From: Candidatus Nomurabacteria bacterium
GTDB lineage: Bacteria; Patescibacteriota; Minisyncoccia; Phycocordibacterales; UBA9973
NCBI GenBank assembly: GCA_020846955.1
Contig: JADLCZ010000025.1
Span: forward strand, 1-13,464
Length of the DNA: 13,464 bases
Reading direction: 5' to 3'
Part shown: positions 1-7,174 of the stretch, piece after piece
Position numbering within the stretch: the first letter of the stretch is position 1
How the letters are laid out: every line of letters starts with the position of its first letter
The notes under the pieces: model-generated
Seen by the model: only the letters and a program-made list of their open reading frames with translations
Told to the model about the DNA's origin: nothing
Databases searched by the model: none
Position numbers and translations under genes: made by a program

Positions 1-37
1 ACAACAAGTAACGGGAAAATCTGCCCACAATAACTAT

Positions 38-1396
38 ATGCAACCACGCAAAAGCAAAGCTCTAATAATCACATTTATTATCACTCTAGTATTATTAATT
101 CTTGGGTATTTTCTAGTGGTAAAAGGTGGAATATTGAAGGGAGATTCATCTATCCTAGGCAAGAAATTTGCACCTATTCTTGGTACTCCAAAACAAAAAG
201 ATCTCGTAGTAAATGATAACAATAATGATACGGCTACCTCCACCGACACCACAACTCCTCCTATAGTCACACCTCCAACTGATAGCGGGGGGACAACTGA
301 AGGTGGCAATGATACAGGAGGTACCCCACCGATACCCTCATACACACCACCAAATCTATCTTTCCCTCAACCAAGCATCAAAAAGTTTCAACCGTGGGAA
401 CGCATGTATGTCGCACAATGTAATGACAATATAGACAATGACAAAGATGGATCCACAGATTCCGCCGACAATGATTGTCATTCGGATGGTGATAATAATA
501 ATACTAATACTTACAACCCAAGTGATGACTCAGAAATTGGCAGTAAAAACAAGAAGGGTCCAGATGTTCCAACTCCTGAGCCTGATAAAAAGAAAAATTT
601 GTGTGACGCAGGAGAAAGACCGCTAGTATTTACAGCAGATGAACAAGCTGAACTTGATAAATTAACTCGTGAATTCTATAGATTGGCACCACAACTTAAA
701 ACTGAAAATGATATTACAAATGAAATATTGAGTCGTTATAAATATGAAGATTTGATTTCAAATGCAACTAACTTAACAAAACAATGTTATGAGCAAACAG
801 GGACTCAGGCATATCTGCAAAATGATTTCCTTGAAGAAAAATTGTCACCACTAACACCAAATGATGGTGTAACATTTGCGAATGGGCACAATTGTAAGAC
901 AGACCCAAATCTATGCCACGATAATGGAAGAATTTTATCAGAAGGATTTTATGTTGATGATGGGGGGCCTGATTCTGGAGTAGCAAATGCTGATGGCAAA
1001 GGTTATCAGGCAATTGATTGTGCTATTGATATGCATGCATGCCACGAAATTAAGAAAATTTATTACAATCAACCAGGAGATACCTTAATAAGTATGGTGC
1101 ATAAAGGTCGTAGAGAACGAGTAAGAAATCCGTATTTTGATTCTTCAAAAATGAAATATCCTTTTGAAGAAATGCCAACATATGTAATGCAATCTTGGAT
1201 AGACCCCCGCTCAACAAGTTATTATAAACAACTTATTAATGGCACACATACTTTTGCGATAGATATGACTGATGCTAAAAAGTCAGATGGTGGAGAAGGA
1301 AAAACTAGACTAATTTATAATCCTAAACCACCAAAAGTGAAAAATCAGATTAGGTGGTTATATGAAGATAGTGAAAAAAGTTGGGGGGTTTGGTAG
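38..1396 (+). CDS. Membrane-anchored surface protein with Pro/Thr-rich stalk and Asp-rich (Ca-binding-like) motif
   Basis: No family is recognised for the whole 452-residue protein. Residues 1-7 are basic and residues 8-28 form one hydrophobic segment, which reads as an uncleaved N-terminal anchor with the rest outside the cell. Residues 60-120 are a low-complexity Thr/Pro/Gly/Asn linker. Residues 128-147 run from Cys to Cys with regularly spaced Asp/Asn (CNDNIDNDKDGSTDSADNDC), which resembles thrombospondin type-3 or EF-hand-like calcium loops; it is followed by an Asp/Asn tract to about 165. Residues 190-452 look globular, with further Cys at 189, 250, 286, 293, 328 and 335 that could form disulphides. 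The frame stays open to the left edge, but ATG 38 directly precedes a basic-plus-hydrophobic leader and is the natural start. No Shine-Dalgarno is visible. Its position beside T4SS genes suggests a surface or adhesin-like component (inference). Confidence 0.8.
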   Translation: MQPRKSKALIITFIITLVLLILGYFLVVKGGILKGDSSILGKKFAPILGTPKQKDLVVNDNNNDTATSTDTTTPPIVTPPTDSGGTTEGGNDTGGTPPIPSYTPPNLSFPQPSIKKFQPWERMYVAQCNDNIDNDKDGSTDSADNDCHSDGDNNNTNTYNPSDDSEIGSKNKKGPDVPTPEPDKKKNLCDAGERPLVFTADEQAELDKLTREFYRLAPQLKTENDITNEILSRYKYEDLISNATNLTKQCYEQTGTQAYLQNDFLEEKLSPLTPNDGVTFANGHNCKTDPNLCHDNGRILSEGFYVDDGGPDSGVANADGKGYQAIDCAIDMHACHEIKKIYYNQPGDTLISMVHKGRRERVRNPYFDSSKMKYPFEEMPTYVMQSWIDPRSTSYYKQLINGTHTFAIDMTDAKKSDGGEGKTRLIYNPKPPKVKNQIRWLYEDSEKSWGVW

Positions 1397-1428
1397 AAAT
1401 ATCTGACTCAATGTAGTAAAATTAAAAT

Positions 1429-1462
1429 ATACTTTAAAAATTTGCTGTATTTTTTAAAGTAT
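1429..1462. repeat. Perfect 12-bp inverted repeat between genes (terminator or operator)
   Basis: ATACTTTAAAAA (1429-1440) and TTTTTAAAGTAT (1451-1462) are exact reverse complements, separated by a 10-nt loop. The right arm runs into the TG of the extended -10 box of the next gene. It could be an AT-rich terminator hairpin for the gene ending at 1396, or an operator for a dimeric regulator of the ATPase gene at 1477. The sequence alone does not decide; the stem is almost all A/T, so the hairpin would be weak. Confidence 0.6.
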
Positions 1463-1470
1463 GATATAAA
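1462..1470 (+). promoter_or_regulatory. Extended -10 promoter of the first AAA_14 ATPase (leaderless type)
   Basis: TGATATAAA: TG at 1462-1463 and a TATAAA hexamer at 1465-1470. The hexamer ends 6 nt before ATG 1477, so the expected transcription start falls on the start codon. No clear -35 box is seen. Confidence 0.55.
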
Positions 1471-1476
1471 TAATCT

Positions 1477-2601
1477 ATGTATACTAGGATTTTAGAAAAC
1501 AAACTAAAGGAACACCTATTTCTTGGAAAGGCAATAATTGTTTACGGACCTAGGCAAGTTGGTAAGACTACACTTTTAAAGTCTCTAATTTCTAAATTAC
1601 CTGGCAAAAGGGTAAGTTTTTTATCCTGCGACGAGCCACAAAACAGAAATGCTTTGTCTGGTAAAAGTTCTATTGAATTAAGATCATATATAGGTGATGT
1701 AGATATTGTTGTAATTGATGAGGCTCAACTTGTTGAAAATATCGGCCTTACTATTAAACTACTTGTAGATAATTATCCAAAACTCCAAGTGATAGCTACG
1801 GGTTCATCCTCTTTTGACTTAGCAAACAAAATAACTGAGCCTCTTACTGGTAGAGCATTTGAATTTTCGCTTTATTCATTTTCTTTACAAGAATTAGAAT
1901 TAAATACTAATAGGGCAGATGTTATGCTTTCTTTAGAAAGATTTTTGACCTACGGTTTGTATCCAGCTGTAGTCATAAACCCTGAGTTAGCAAAAAAAAA
2001 TATTTCTCTTATTACTGGTGGTTTTCTTTATAAAGATTTGCTAGCATACGGTGGCATAAGAAAACCAGAATTACTTGAAAAAATTCTTAGGAATATTGCT
2101 CATAGCGAAGGTCGGGAACTTCCAATATCTACCATTGCTCAAAATACAGATGGCACACAACCGACGGTAGAAAGTTATATCACACTACTCGAACAAGCAC
2201 ATCTGATTATAAAGCTCTCTGGCTTTCACAACAATCCGCTTCTTAGTATTAGAAAGCAAAAAAAATATTTCATCACGGATGTTGGGCTTAGTAATACTTT
2301 TTGGGGTGAGAACCTCAATTTAGAAGCTCATATTGGCAGACTGTTTGAAAGTATGTGCATAATGGAAAGAATTAAATTCCATACAAATAATGGTAGAATT
2401 CCAAATTTATTCTTTTGGAGAAATGACACAAATAGCGAAATAGACTTAGTAGACAAAACTATAGGTTTTGAAAAAGTTTTTGAATTCACATGGTCACCCA
2501 ATAAGGCAAAAAAGAAGAAAACCCCTAACTCCTTTAAAAAAATGTCGGATTTGCCTGTTACTGTAATTTGCAAGGAAAACTTCTGGGAAATTTATCAGTA
2601 A
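1477..2601 (+). CDS. AAA_14 / DUF4143 family ATPase (first copy)
   Basis: This 374-residue protein has the typical AAA_14 plus DUF4143 layout. The Walker A motif GPRQVGKTT is at 24-32, the Walker B with VVIDEAQ has Asp81-Glu82, and a sensor-like TGSSS is at 108-112. A winged-helix-like stretch follows around 200-270. The C-terminal part has the PD-(D/E)xK-like pattern of this family: FFWR, then Glu321-x-Asp323. The expected E-x-K, however, reads Glu336-Phe-Thr338, so the lysine is missing, although Lys residues follow at 343-348. ATP binding looks intact. The cellular role of this family is not established; its genes are common and patchily distributed in CPR and archaea. The gene has its own leaderless-type promoter and interrupts the run of secretion genes, so it is probably an accessory or inserted gene. 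A hand count gives 16/60 G+C for 1981-2040. Confidence 0.9.
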   Translation: MYTRILENKLKEHLFLGKAIIVYGPRQVGKTTLLKSLISKLPGKRVSFLSCDEPQNRNALSGKSSIELRSYIGDVDIVVIDEAQLVENIGLTIKLLVDNYPKLQVIATGSSSFDLANKITEPLTGRAFEFSLYSFSLQELELNTNRADVMLSLERFLTYGLYPAVVINPELAKKNISLITGGFLYKDLLAYGGIRKPELLEKILRNIAHSEGRELPISTIAQNTDGTQPTVESYITLLEQAHLIIKLSGFHNNPLLSIRKQKKYFITDVGLSNTFWGENLNLEAHIGRLFESMCIMERIKFHTNNGRIPNLFFWRNDTNSEIDLVDKTIGFEKVFEFTWSPNKAKKKKTPNSFKKMSDLPVTVICKENFWEIYQ

Positions 2602-2634
2602 TGATACTGTTCTATAGTAAGACTAAATTTGAAA

Positions 2635-2643
2635 TGCTATAAT
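2635..2643 (+). promoter_or_regulatory. Extended -10 promoter of the VirB6-like gene (leaderless type)
   Basis: TGCTATAAT: TG at 2635-2636 and a perfect TATAAT at 2638-2643, ending 7 nt before GTG 2651. This supports the GTG as the start. No TTGACA-like box is seen at the usual distance. Confidence 0.6.
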
Positions 2644-2650
2644 AAATAAA

Positions 2651-5353
2651 GTGAAAAAGTTTCTGCCTTACATTCTAATACTCGTAATCCTTGCGAATAT
2701 CTTTGCGCCATTTAGTGTACTTGTAGACAAAAGTAGAGGGGTGAGTGTAGAGCAAAACAAAGCATTAGCTTTTAATAGTTGGGGTGCCTCTACAAATGAT
2801 AACGGCCTAGTGATTGAGTGGACTCTCGCCGAAATAGTAAATGGTAATGAAGCTCATTTCTCTTTGAAAATCGAATGGCCAGAAGTTGATACAGCAACAG
2901 CTGATGGGGAAAAGCTTTCGGAAACCGTAGTGTTGAAGTTAAAAAATAAAAACACTGGGATAGAAACAGCGGATTTTGATTTTAAATCCTTCCTAAAGAG
3001 AACGGACAAAACAGATGAGGGAAAAATGGTAATTTCTAATCTTGTCCCAGAAAACAAATATGTAGCATACTTAAGAGTTACTCAAAAAAAAGGTGATGAA
3101 GAAAAATATAAATATAAATTTCTAAGTTTCGATTTTGATACTCTTAAATACGGGTCTGCAACAACACAAGTTGGTACTACGGTTACTAATGTTAAAGAAG
3201 AAGGTTTCCTTCCGGCTTGTCATTTATTAAATGGGTATGGTCCTGGCGAAGGCTCATTTCTTGGTTGTATGGGCCAGCTGTTCTATTTTGCTGTTTTTAA
3301 AACTACATCCTACATTTTTGGGCTTGCTGGTAAATTCTTTGACTGGACATTTGCTTATTCTGTATCTGATAGTTCTTATCGCTCAACTTTTGTAACAGAA
3401 GGCTGGGGAATAATCCGAGATACTTGTAATTTATTCTTTATCTTTGTCCTTATCTATGCTGCATTTGGGATGATACTTAGTATTCATAGTATAAAAGCGA
3501 AAGAAATAATTATCAATGTTATTTTAATTGGTCTACTTATTAACTTCAGTCTTTTTGCGGGACAAGTCCTTATAGATACATCCAATATTCTGGCTCGGTT
3601 GTTTTATAGCTCGAAGGCAATTAACATAAGCACAGACTCGGGCACGATACGATCAGGGATAAACAAGACTCAATCAACAGAGCTCGGTGAGCTACCAATA
3701 TCGGCTGCCTTAGTGGACAAAGTTGATCCTCAGAAACTTATTCTTCATTCATCAAATGTCCAAGTAACTGAAGACAACTTTAGTAGTGGTACAAAAGCTA
3801 CTGGGGACAGAGTGGAGATAGGTACATTCTTCCTAATTGTACTTATGGCAAGTGCTGTAAACATTGTCGGACTTATTGTATTCCTATCTGTCGGGCTTAT
3901 ATTTATCGCGCGAGTTATAGGGCTCTGGTTTGCACTCATTTTCGCACCGCTTGCATTCTTTAGCTACACGGTACCTCAGATGCAAAATATCAAGATGGTG
4001 GGGTGGAAAAAATGGTGGCCCGATACTATGGGATTATGCTTCGTGGCGCCTATATTTATGTTCTTTATGTATTTGATATTGATGTTCTTGCAAAAAGGAT
4101 TTGCAGGACTCATCACCGAGCAAAGCGGGCCAAACTGGGTACTCTCTGTAATGATCCCATTCATATTTATAATGATGCTCCTTATGGTGGCAAAGAAATT
4201 AGCAAAGGAATACTCCGGCGAAATGGGCCAGATGGTTACAAATGGCGTAATGGCAGTTGGAGGAGCGGTATTGGGGGCTGGTATTGGGGTTGCTGCACTC
4301 ACCTCCAGAGCAACAGTGGGAAGGCTTGCTAATAAATTCGGCAATAGTGATAGATTAAATAATCTTGCAGCCGGAAAAACTGCAGATGGGAAAGAGCTCA
4401 AAAATAAAAATTTGTTTACTGCATTTCGTCAGAAAGCCGCAATCGCCGCAAAAAAAACAACAAACGCTGGATCAAAGGGGAGCTTCGATTTGCGTCAAAC
4501 AGGGATTGGGAATGCTCTTTCGGCTGGAGTAGGACTAAATCTGAATAAATATACTGATTATGCTGGACTCGATACAAAGAAAGGATTAGGTGGATATGCT
4601 GGTTCTCAGGCTCGCAAAATTGAAAAGGAAGAGAAATTTGCAAAGACCCTTGGATATGATCATCATAAATATGAAGAAATCGGCGATGAAATACATGATG
4701 CAGAGGATAAATTAAAAACTCTTCGAGCAAAAAAGCCCACAAATGCGAATGATGCAGCTATAAATGCGGCAGCGATCCGACAACAACAAGATATTATAAA
4801 AGATCTTACCAAAGACCAGGAACGTGTTAAAACTGGACGAGAGAAAGAATACTATGAATATAAGAGAAAACAATCAGGAAAGCTACAACATGAAGACAAA
4901 TATACCGTTGAAAGAGACGAGCGAGGAAGAATTACGAAAATACGCAAGCGAACATTTGAAACAAAACGGGATACCCAAGGGAACATTAAACAGTTTATGA
5001 GATTTGGCAAAACTTCAGGAGCAAAAGTTGGTAAACAAATGATGAAAGAGTTCCTAGAAGGAATGGCAAAAGGAGCAGCTATTGGAGGGACAGCTGGTAT
5101 ACTTGGGGGACCATTACTTATGGGAGTAGGGGCATTTACTGGGGGATTGATTGGAGGAGTTAGAGAATCTGTGTTTAAATACAGCGGTACTACAAACATT
5201 AAGATTGGTAGTGGGCACAATCATGTAGAAAAAACTGAAGACCGGTATAAAGAACCAGCAGCTGGAGGAGGTAAACCTGCCGGAGCACATACAGAACACA
5301 CTACCGAACACCATGATGATGGTGCTGGAGGTGGAGGAAAACATGGGCATTAA
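2651..5353 (+). CDS. VirB6/TrbL-like T4SS membrane channel protein with ectodomain and long cytoplasmic tail
   Basis: This 900-residue protein starts at GTG. Residues 1-25 form a signal-like hydrophobic segment. Residues about 40-175 are a beta-rich, Fn3/Ig-like ectodomain. A Cys pair (190, 206) precedes the membrane part, whose likely segments are about 208-235, 258-278, 285-313, 390-438 (probably two spans), 460-483 and 496-515. The Trp-rich GWKKWWPDTMG at 451-461 lies between spans, as in TrbL/VirB6 proteins. From about 550 the chain is charged, with a coiled-coil-like region at 655-745. A Gly-rich, glycine-zipper-like hydrophobic stretch spans 804-836, and the tail 853-900 is rich in His and Gly. 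VirB6/TrbL proteins form the inner-membrane channel of T4SS. It is far longer than the ~300-residue VirB6 of proteobacteria; the extra mass lies in the ectodomain and tail. The next gene follows after 14 nt and is probably cotranscribed. Confidence 0.85.
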   Translation: MKKFLPYILILVILANIFAPFSVLVDKSRGVSVEQNKALAFNSWGASTNDNGLVIEWTLAEIVNGNEAHFSLKIEWPEVDTATADGEKLSETVVLKLKNKNTGIETADFDFKSFLKRTDKTDEGKMVISNLVPENKYVAYLRVTQKKGDEEKYKYKFLSFDFDTLKYGSATTQVGTTVTNVKEEGFLPACHLLNGYGPGEGSFLGCMGQLFYFAVFKTTSYIFGLAGKFFDWTFAYSVSDSSYRSTFVTEGWGIIRDTCNLFFIFVLIYAAFGMILSIHSIKAKEIIINVILIGLLINFSLFAGQVLIDTSNILARLFYSSKAINISTDSGTIRSGINKTQSTELGELPISAALVDKVDPQKLILHSSNVQVTEDNFSSGTKATGDRVEIGTFFLIVLMASAVNIVGLIVFLSVGLIFIARVIGLWFALIFAPLAFFSYTVPQMQNIKMVGWKKWWPDTMGLCFVAPIFMFFMYLILMFLQKGFAGLITEQSGPNWVLSVMIPFIFIMMLLMVAKKLAKEYSGEMGQMVTNGVMAVGGAVLGAGIGVAALTSRATVGRLANKFGNSDRLNNLAAGKTADGKELKNKNLFTAFRQKAAIAAKKTTNAGSKGSFDLRQTGIGNALSAGVGLNLNKYTDYAGLDTKKGLGGYAGSQARKIEKEEKFAKTLGYDHHKYEEIGDEIHDAEDKLKTLRAKKPTNANDAAINAAAIRQQQDIIKDLTKDQERVKTGREKEYYEYKRKQSGKLQHEDKYTVERDERGRITKIRKRTFETKRDTQGNIKQFMRFGKTSGAKVGKQMMKEFLEGMAKGAAIGGTAGILGGPLLMGVGAFTGGLIGGVRESVFKYSGTTNIKIGSGHNHVEKTEDRYKEPAAGGGKPAGAHTEHTTEHHDDGAGGGGKHGH

Positions 5354-5367
5354 TTAAATAAAAATAT

Positions 5368-5868
5368 ATGGACCAAGAAGAAATCAAAAAATCAATAGCC
5401 GAGCGATTCGATAATTTACAACCTGAGATACAAAAGGTAATATTGTCTCCCGATTATGAAAAGAATCTGTACGATATAAGCAAAAAATATAATTTGTCTC
5501 TTGAACAAACGAGGGAGCTAGAACTAAACACTACGCTTGTTTTGATTGGAAGTATACACCCTGAAGATTACAATAGAGAATTGGAAGATGATATAAAGCT
5601 TCCCACAGAAAACATGATCAAGATAGTAGCAGATATTGATGAAAAGATTTTTAAAGACATCAAGAACCTTCTGGCATCAAATTTCAACAAAGAAGATGCT
5701 GAAGAAATCGAATTCAACTACAAATCATTAGATGGTATTGCAAAAAATATACGTTCTATGTTGAAGGAAACAGTAAGAGTAAATCACGCTTCCCAGCAAG
5801 GTGATTTCTTAAAAAATTTAAGTCATGAAATTCAAGTAATTTTAAAAAATGGGGGTTATTATCAATAG
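5368..5868 (+). CDS. Small helical-module protein (one copy of the local ~90-residue module)
   Basis: No named family is recognised for this 166-residue soluble, charged, all-helical-looking protein. Residues about 10-102 match both modules of the protein at 7175-8491. Shared features are a leading RFDNLQPEIQ-like helix, YEKNLYDISKKYNLSLEQ at 30-47, the GSIHPEDY box at 61-68 (compare GIIHPDEY and GIEHPDKY), and a closing DIDEKIFKDIKNLL helix. It has no signal peptide or membrane segment, so it is presumably cytoplasmic. It lies 14 nt after the VirB6-like gene with no separate promoter box, which suggests cotranscription and a supporting role with the secretion machine (inference). Confidence 0.8.
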   Translation: MDQEEIKKSIAERFDNLQPEIQKVILSPDYEKNLYDISKKYNLSLEQTRELELNTTLVLIGSIHPEDYNRELEDDIKLPTENMIKIVADIDEKIFKDIKNLLASNFNKEDAEEIEFNYKSLDGIAKNIRSMLKETVRVNHASQQGDFLKNLSHEIQVILKNGGYYQ

Positions 5869-5882
5869 CTTTAAAAAACAAA

Positions 5883-6013
5883 ATGAATCCACAAGAATTA
5901 CAACAAAAAATAGCGGAGTATTATGCCAAGTTGCCTGCTGATATGCAGACAATGTTTGCGAGTATGGAGTGGATGAAGACTCTTTAAATTTATTTACTTT
6001 TTCTACAAAATAT
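5883..6013 (+). pseudogene. Truncated 5' fragment of a paralogue of the 7175-8491 gene
   Basis: Bases 5883-5984 match 7175-7276 at 92 of 102 positions by hand alignment without gaps. They encode 34 residues beginning MNPQELQQKIAEYY, then stop at TAA 5985-5987. The reading frame has shifted: one frame over, LNLFTFSTKY (to about 6013) still resembles LENLSTKY of the intact gene, so the homology runs beyond the stop and through a small indel. The fragment ends just before the ATPase start at 6029. Unlike the intact copy it has no TATAAT box in front of it. It is read as a decayed or interrupted copy, not a functional 34-residue gene. Confidence 0.75.
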
Positions 6014-6028
6014 GTAAAAATAGTATAT

Positions 6029-7141
6029 ATGTATAAAAAACCTATCTATATCAAGCGAAAAATTGATACCAAAATACAAGAATATCTAAAATATCCTGAA
6101 ATTTTAGCGGTTATCGGCCCTCGGCAAGCTGGTAAAACAACATACCTAAAACATCTCATAGATGAACGAAAAGGATTGTTTATATCTTTTGAAGACCGAG
6201 ATATCCTGGCTTTGTTCAACAATGATATAAAAAAATTTGTCGATAAATTTATTATTACGAACAAGCTTGTGTGTATAGATGAATTTCAATACGCCAAAGA
6301 CGGAGGGAAAAATCTAAAGTTTATTTTTGATACAAACCCTAATACGAAAATAATAATTTCCGGATCCTCAGCAATTGATCTCACAATCCATTCTTTAAAA
6401 TTCTTGGTCGGCAGAGTAATCGCTATAAATTTCTGGCCATTTGATAAAGATGAATTGCAGACAGTCTTTCCGCACTTAAAAGAGGAGGAAATTTTCGACT
6501 ACTATGCAAAATTTGGGGGTTACCCTCGTGTGGCTATAGCAAAAGATGACGATGAAAGGAAGTTGGTGCTCAAAAACATATACAATACTTATTTTCTAAG
6601 AGAAGTAAAAGATATTTTGGGGTTAGTCGATGAATATAGAATACAAAAACTGTTGGTATATATGGCACAAAGTGTTGGTTCTACTATCAATTATGCGAAA
6701 ATTGCAAATACTTGTGATTTAAAAGAAAGAGATATCCGAAAATATATGGAATTTATGAATAAAACATTTATAACGTATTTATCTTTGCCATTTTATACAA
6801 ATAAATTACTAGAAATAGTAAAGCAGCCCAAGATATATTTTTTTGACAGTGGATTTTTAAATTTTATTCTTTCTTTTGAAGTTAGTGACGGTAAAAAACT
6901 GGAACAAGTGGTGGCAATGGAACTTATTAAAAAAGAATTTAATTTCAAATACTGGCGTGATAAAAGAAAAAATGAAATGGATTTTGTTGTATACAAAGAC
7001 AACAAAATTGTTGGGGCAATTGAAGCGAAATCTGGTGGTAAAATTTCCAAGAGTTTTAGAATTTTTGCAAATAAATACAAAGAGATAAGAACCAACTTGG
7101 TAACATACGGGAATTTAAACAAAATAATCAATGATTTATGA
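6029..7141 (+). CDS. AAA_14 / DUF4143 family ATPase (second copy)
   Basis: This 370-residue protein is read from ATG 6029. A longer frame opens at GTG 5969, but its first 20 codons overlap the pseudogene fragment and look like leftover paralogue sequence. Walker A is GPRQAGKTT at 30-38, Walker B is VCIDEFQ with Asp84-Glu85, and the sensor-like SGSS is at 111-114. The C-terminal nuclease-like motif is complete: YWR, Glu316-x-Asp318, then Glu332-Ala-Lys334. The first copy at 1477 lacks this lysine. The two are distant homologues, not a recent duplication. A hand count gives 15/60 G+C for 6841-6900 against 29/60 for 11101-11160 in virB4, so composition differs from the core gene. A weak extended -10 (TGTAAAAAT, 6013-6021) ends 7 nt before the ATG. 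It sits between a broken and an intact copy of the same gene start, suggesting insertion. Function in this family is unproven. Confidence 0.9.
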   Translation: MYKKPIYIKRKIDTKIQEYLKYPEILAVIGPRQAGKTTYLKHLIDERKGLFISFEDRDILALFNNDIKKFVDKFIITNKLVCIDEFQYAKDGGKNLKFIFDTNPNTKIIISGSSAIDLTIHSLKFLVGRVIAINFWPFDKDELQTVFPHLKEEEIFDYYAKFGGYPRVAIAKDDDERKLVLKNIYNTYFLREVKDILGLVDEYRIQKLLVYMAQSVGSTINYAKIANTCDLKERDIRKYMEFMNKTFITYLSLPFYTNKLLEIVKQPKIYFFDSGFLNFILSFEVSDGKKLEQVVAMELIKKEFNFKYWRDKRKNEMDFVVYKDNKIVGAIEAKSGGKISKSFRIFANKYKEIRTNLVTYGNLNKIINDL

Positions 7142-7159
7142 TTAAAATAAACAAATTAG

Positions 7160-7168
7160 TGATATAAT
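7160..7168 (+). promoter_or_regulatory. Extended -10 promoter of the two-module protein gene (leaderless type)
   Basis: TGATATAAT: TG at 7160-7161 and TATAAT at 7163-7168, ending 6 nt before ATG 7175. The 18-nt block at 7156-7173 (TTAGTGATATAATAAATA) is identical to 8546-8563 in front of prgI, so the two promoters are near copies. Confidence 0.65.
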
Positions 7169-7174
7169 AAATAT

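Noticed and set aside
1..33. End of a possible upstream gene in frame 1 (stop TAA 31-33)
   Set aside because: Only ten codons are visible and nothing in them is recognisable.
2596..2609. CAGTA-ATGA-TACTG small inverted repeat at the end of the first ATPase gene
   Set aside because: A 5-bp AT-rich stem without a T run is too weak to call a terminator.
3976..4401. 141-codon open frame on the minus strand inside the VirB6-like gene
   Set aside because: It is a shadow of the coding strand; no start signal, and the + strand protein is clearly genuine. The same holds for all other minus-strand frames.
5883..5987. Intact 34-codon frame in the paralogue fragment
   Set aside because: Similarity to the full gene continues past the stop in a shifted frame and no promoter box precedes it, so a broken copy explains it better than a small gene.
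5969..6028. GTG-initiated N-terminal extension of the second ATPase
   Set aside because: These codons overlap the paralogue fragment, and the family's N-terminus normally lies shortly before the P-loop, which fits ATG 6029.
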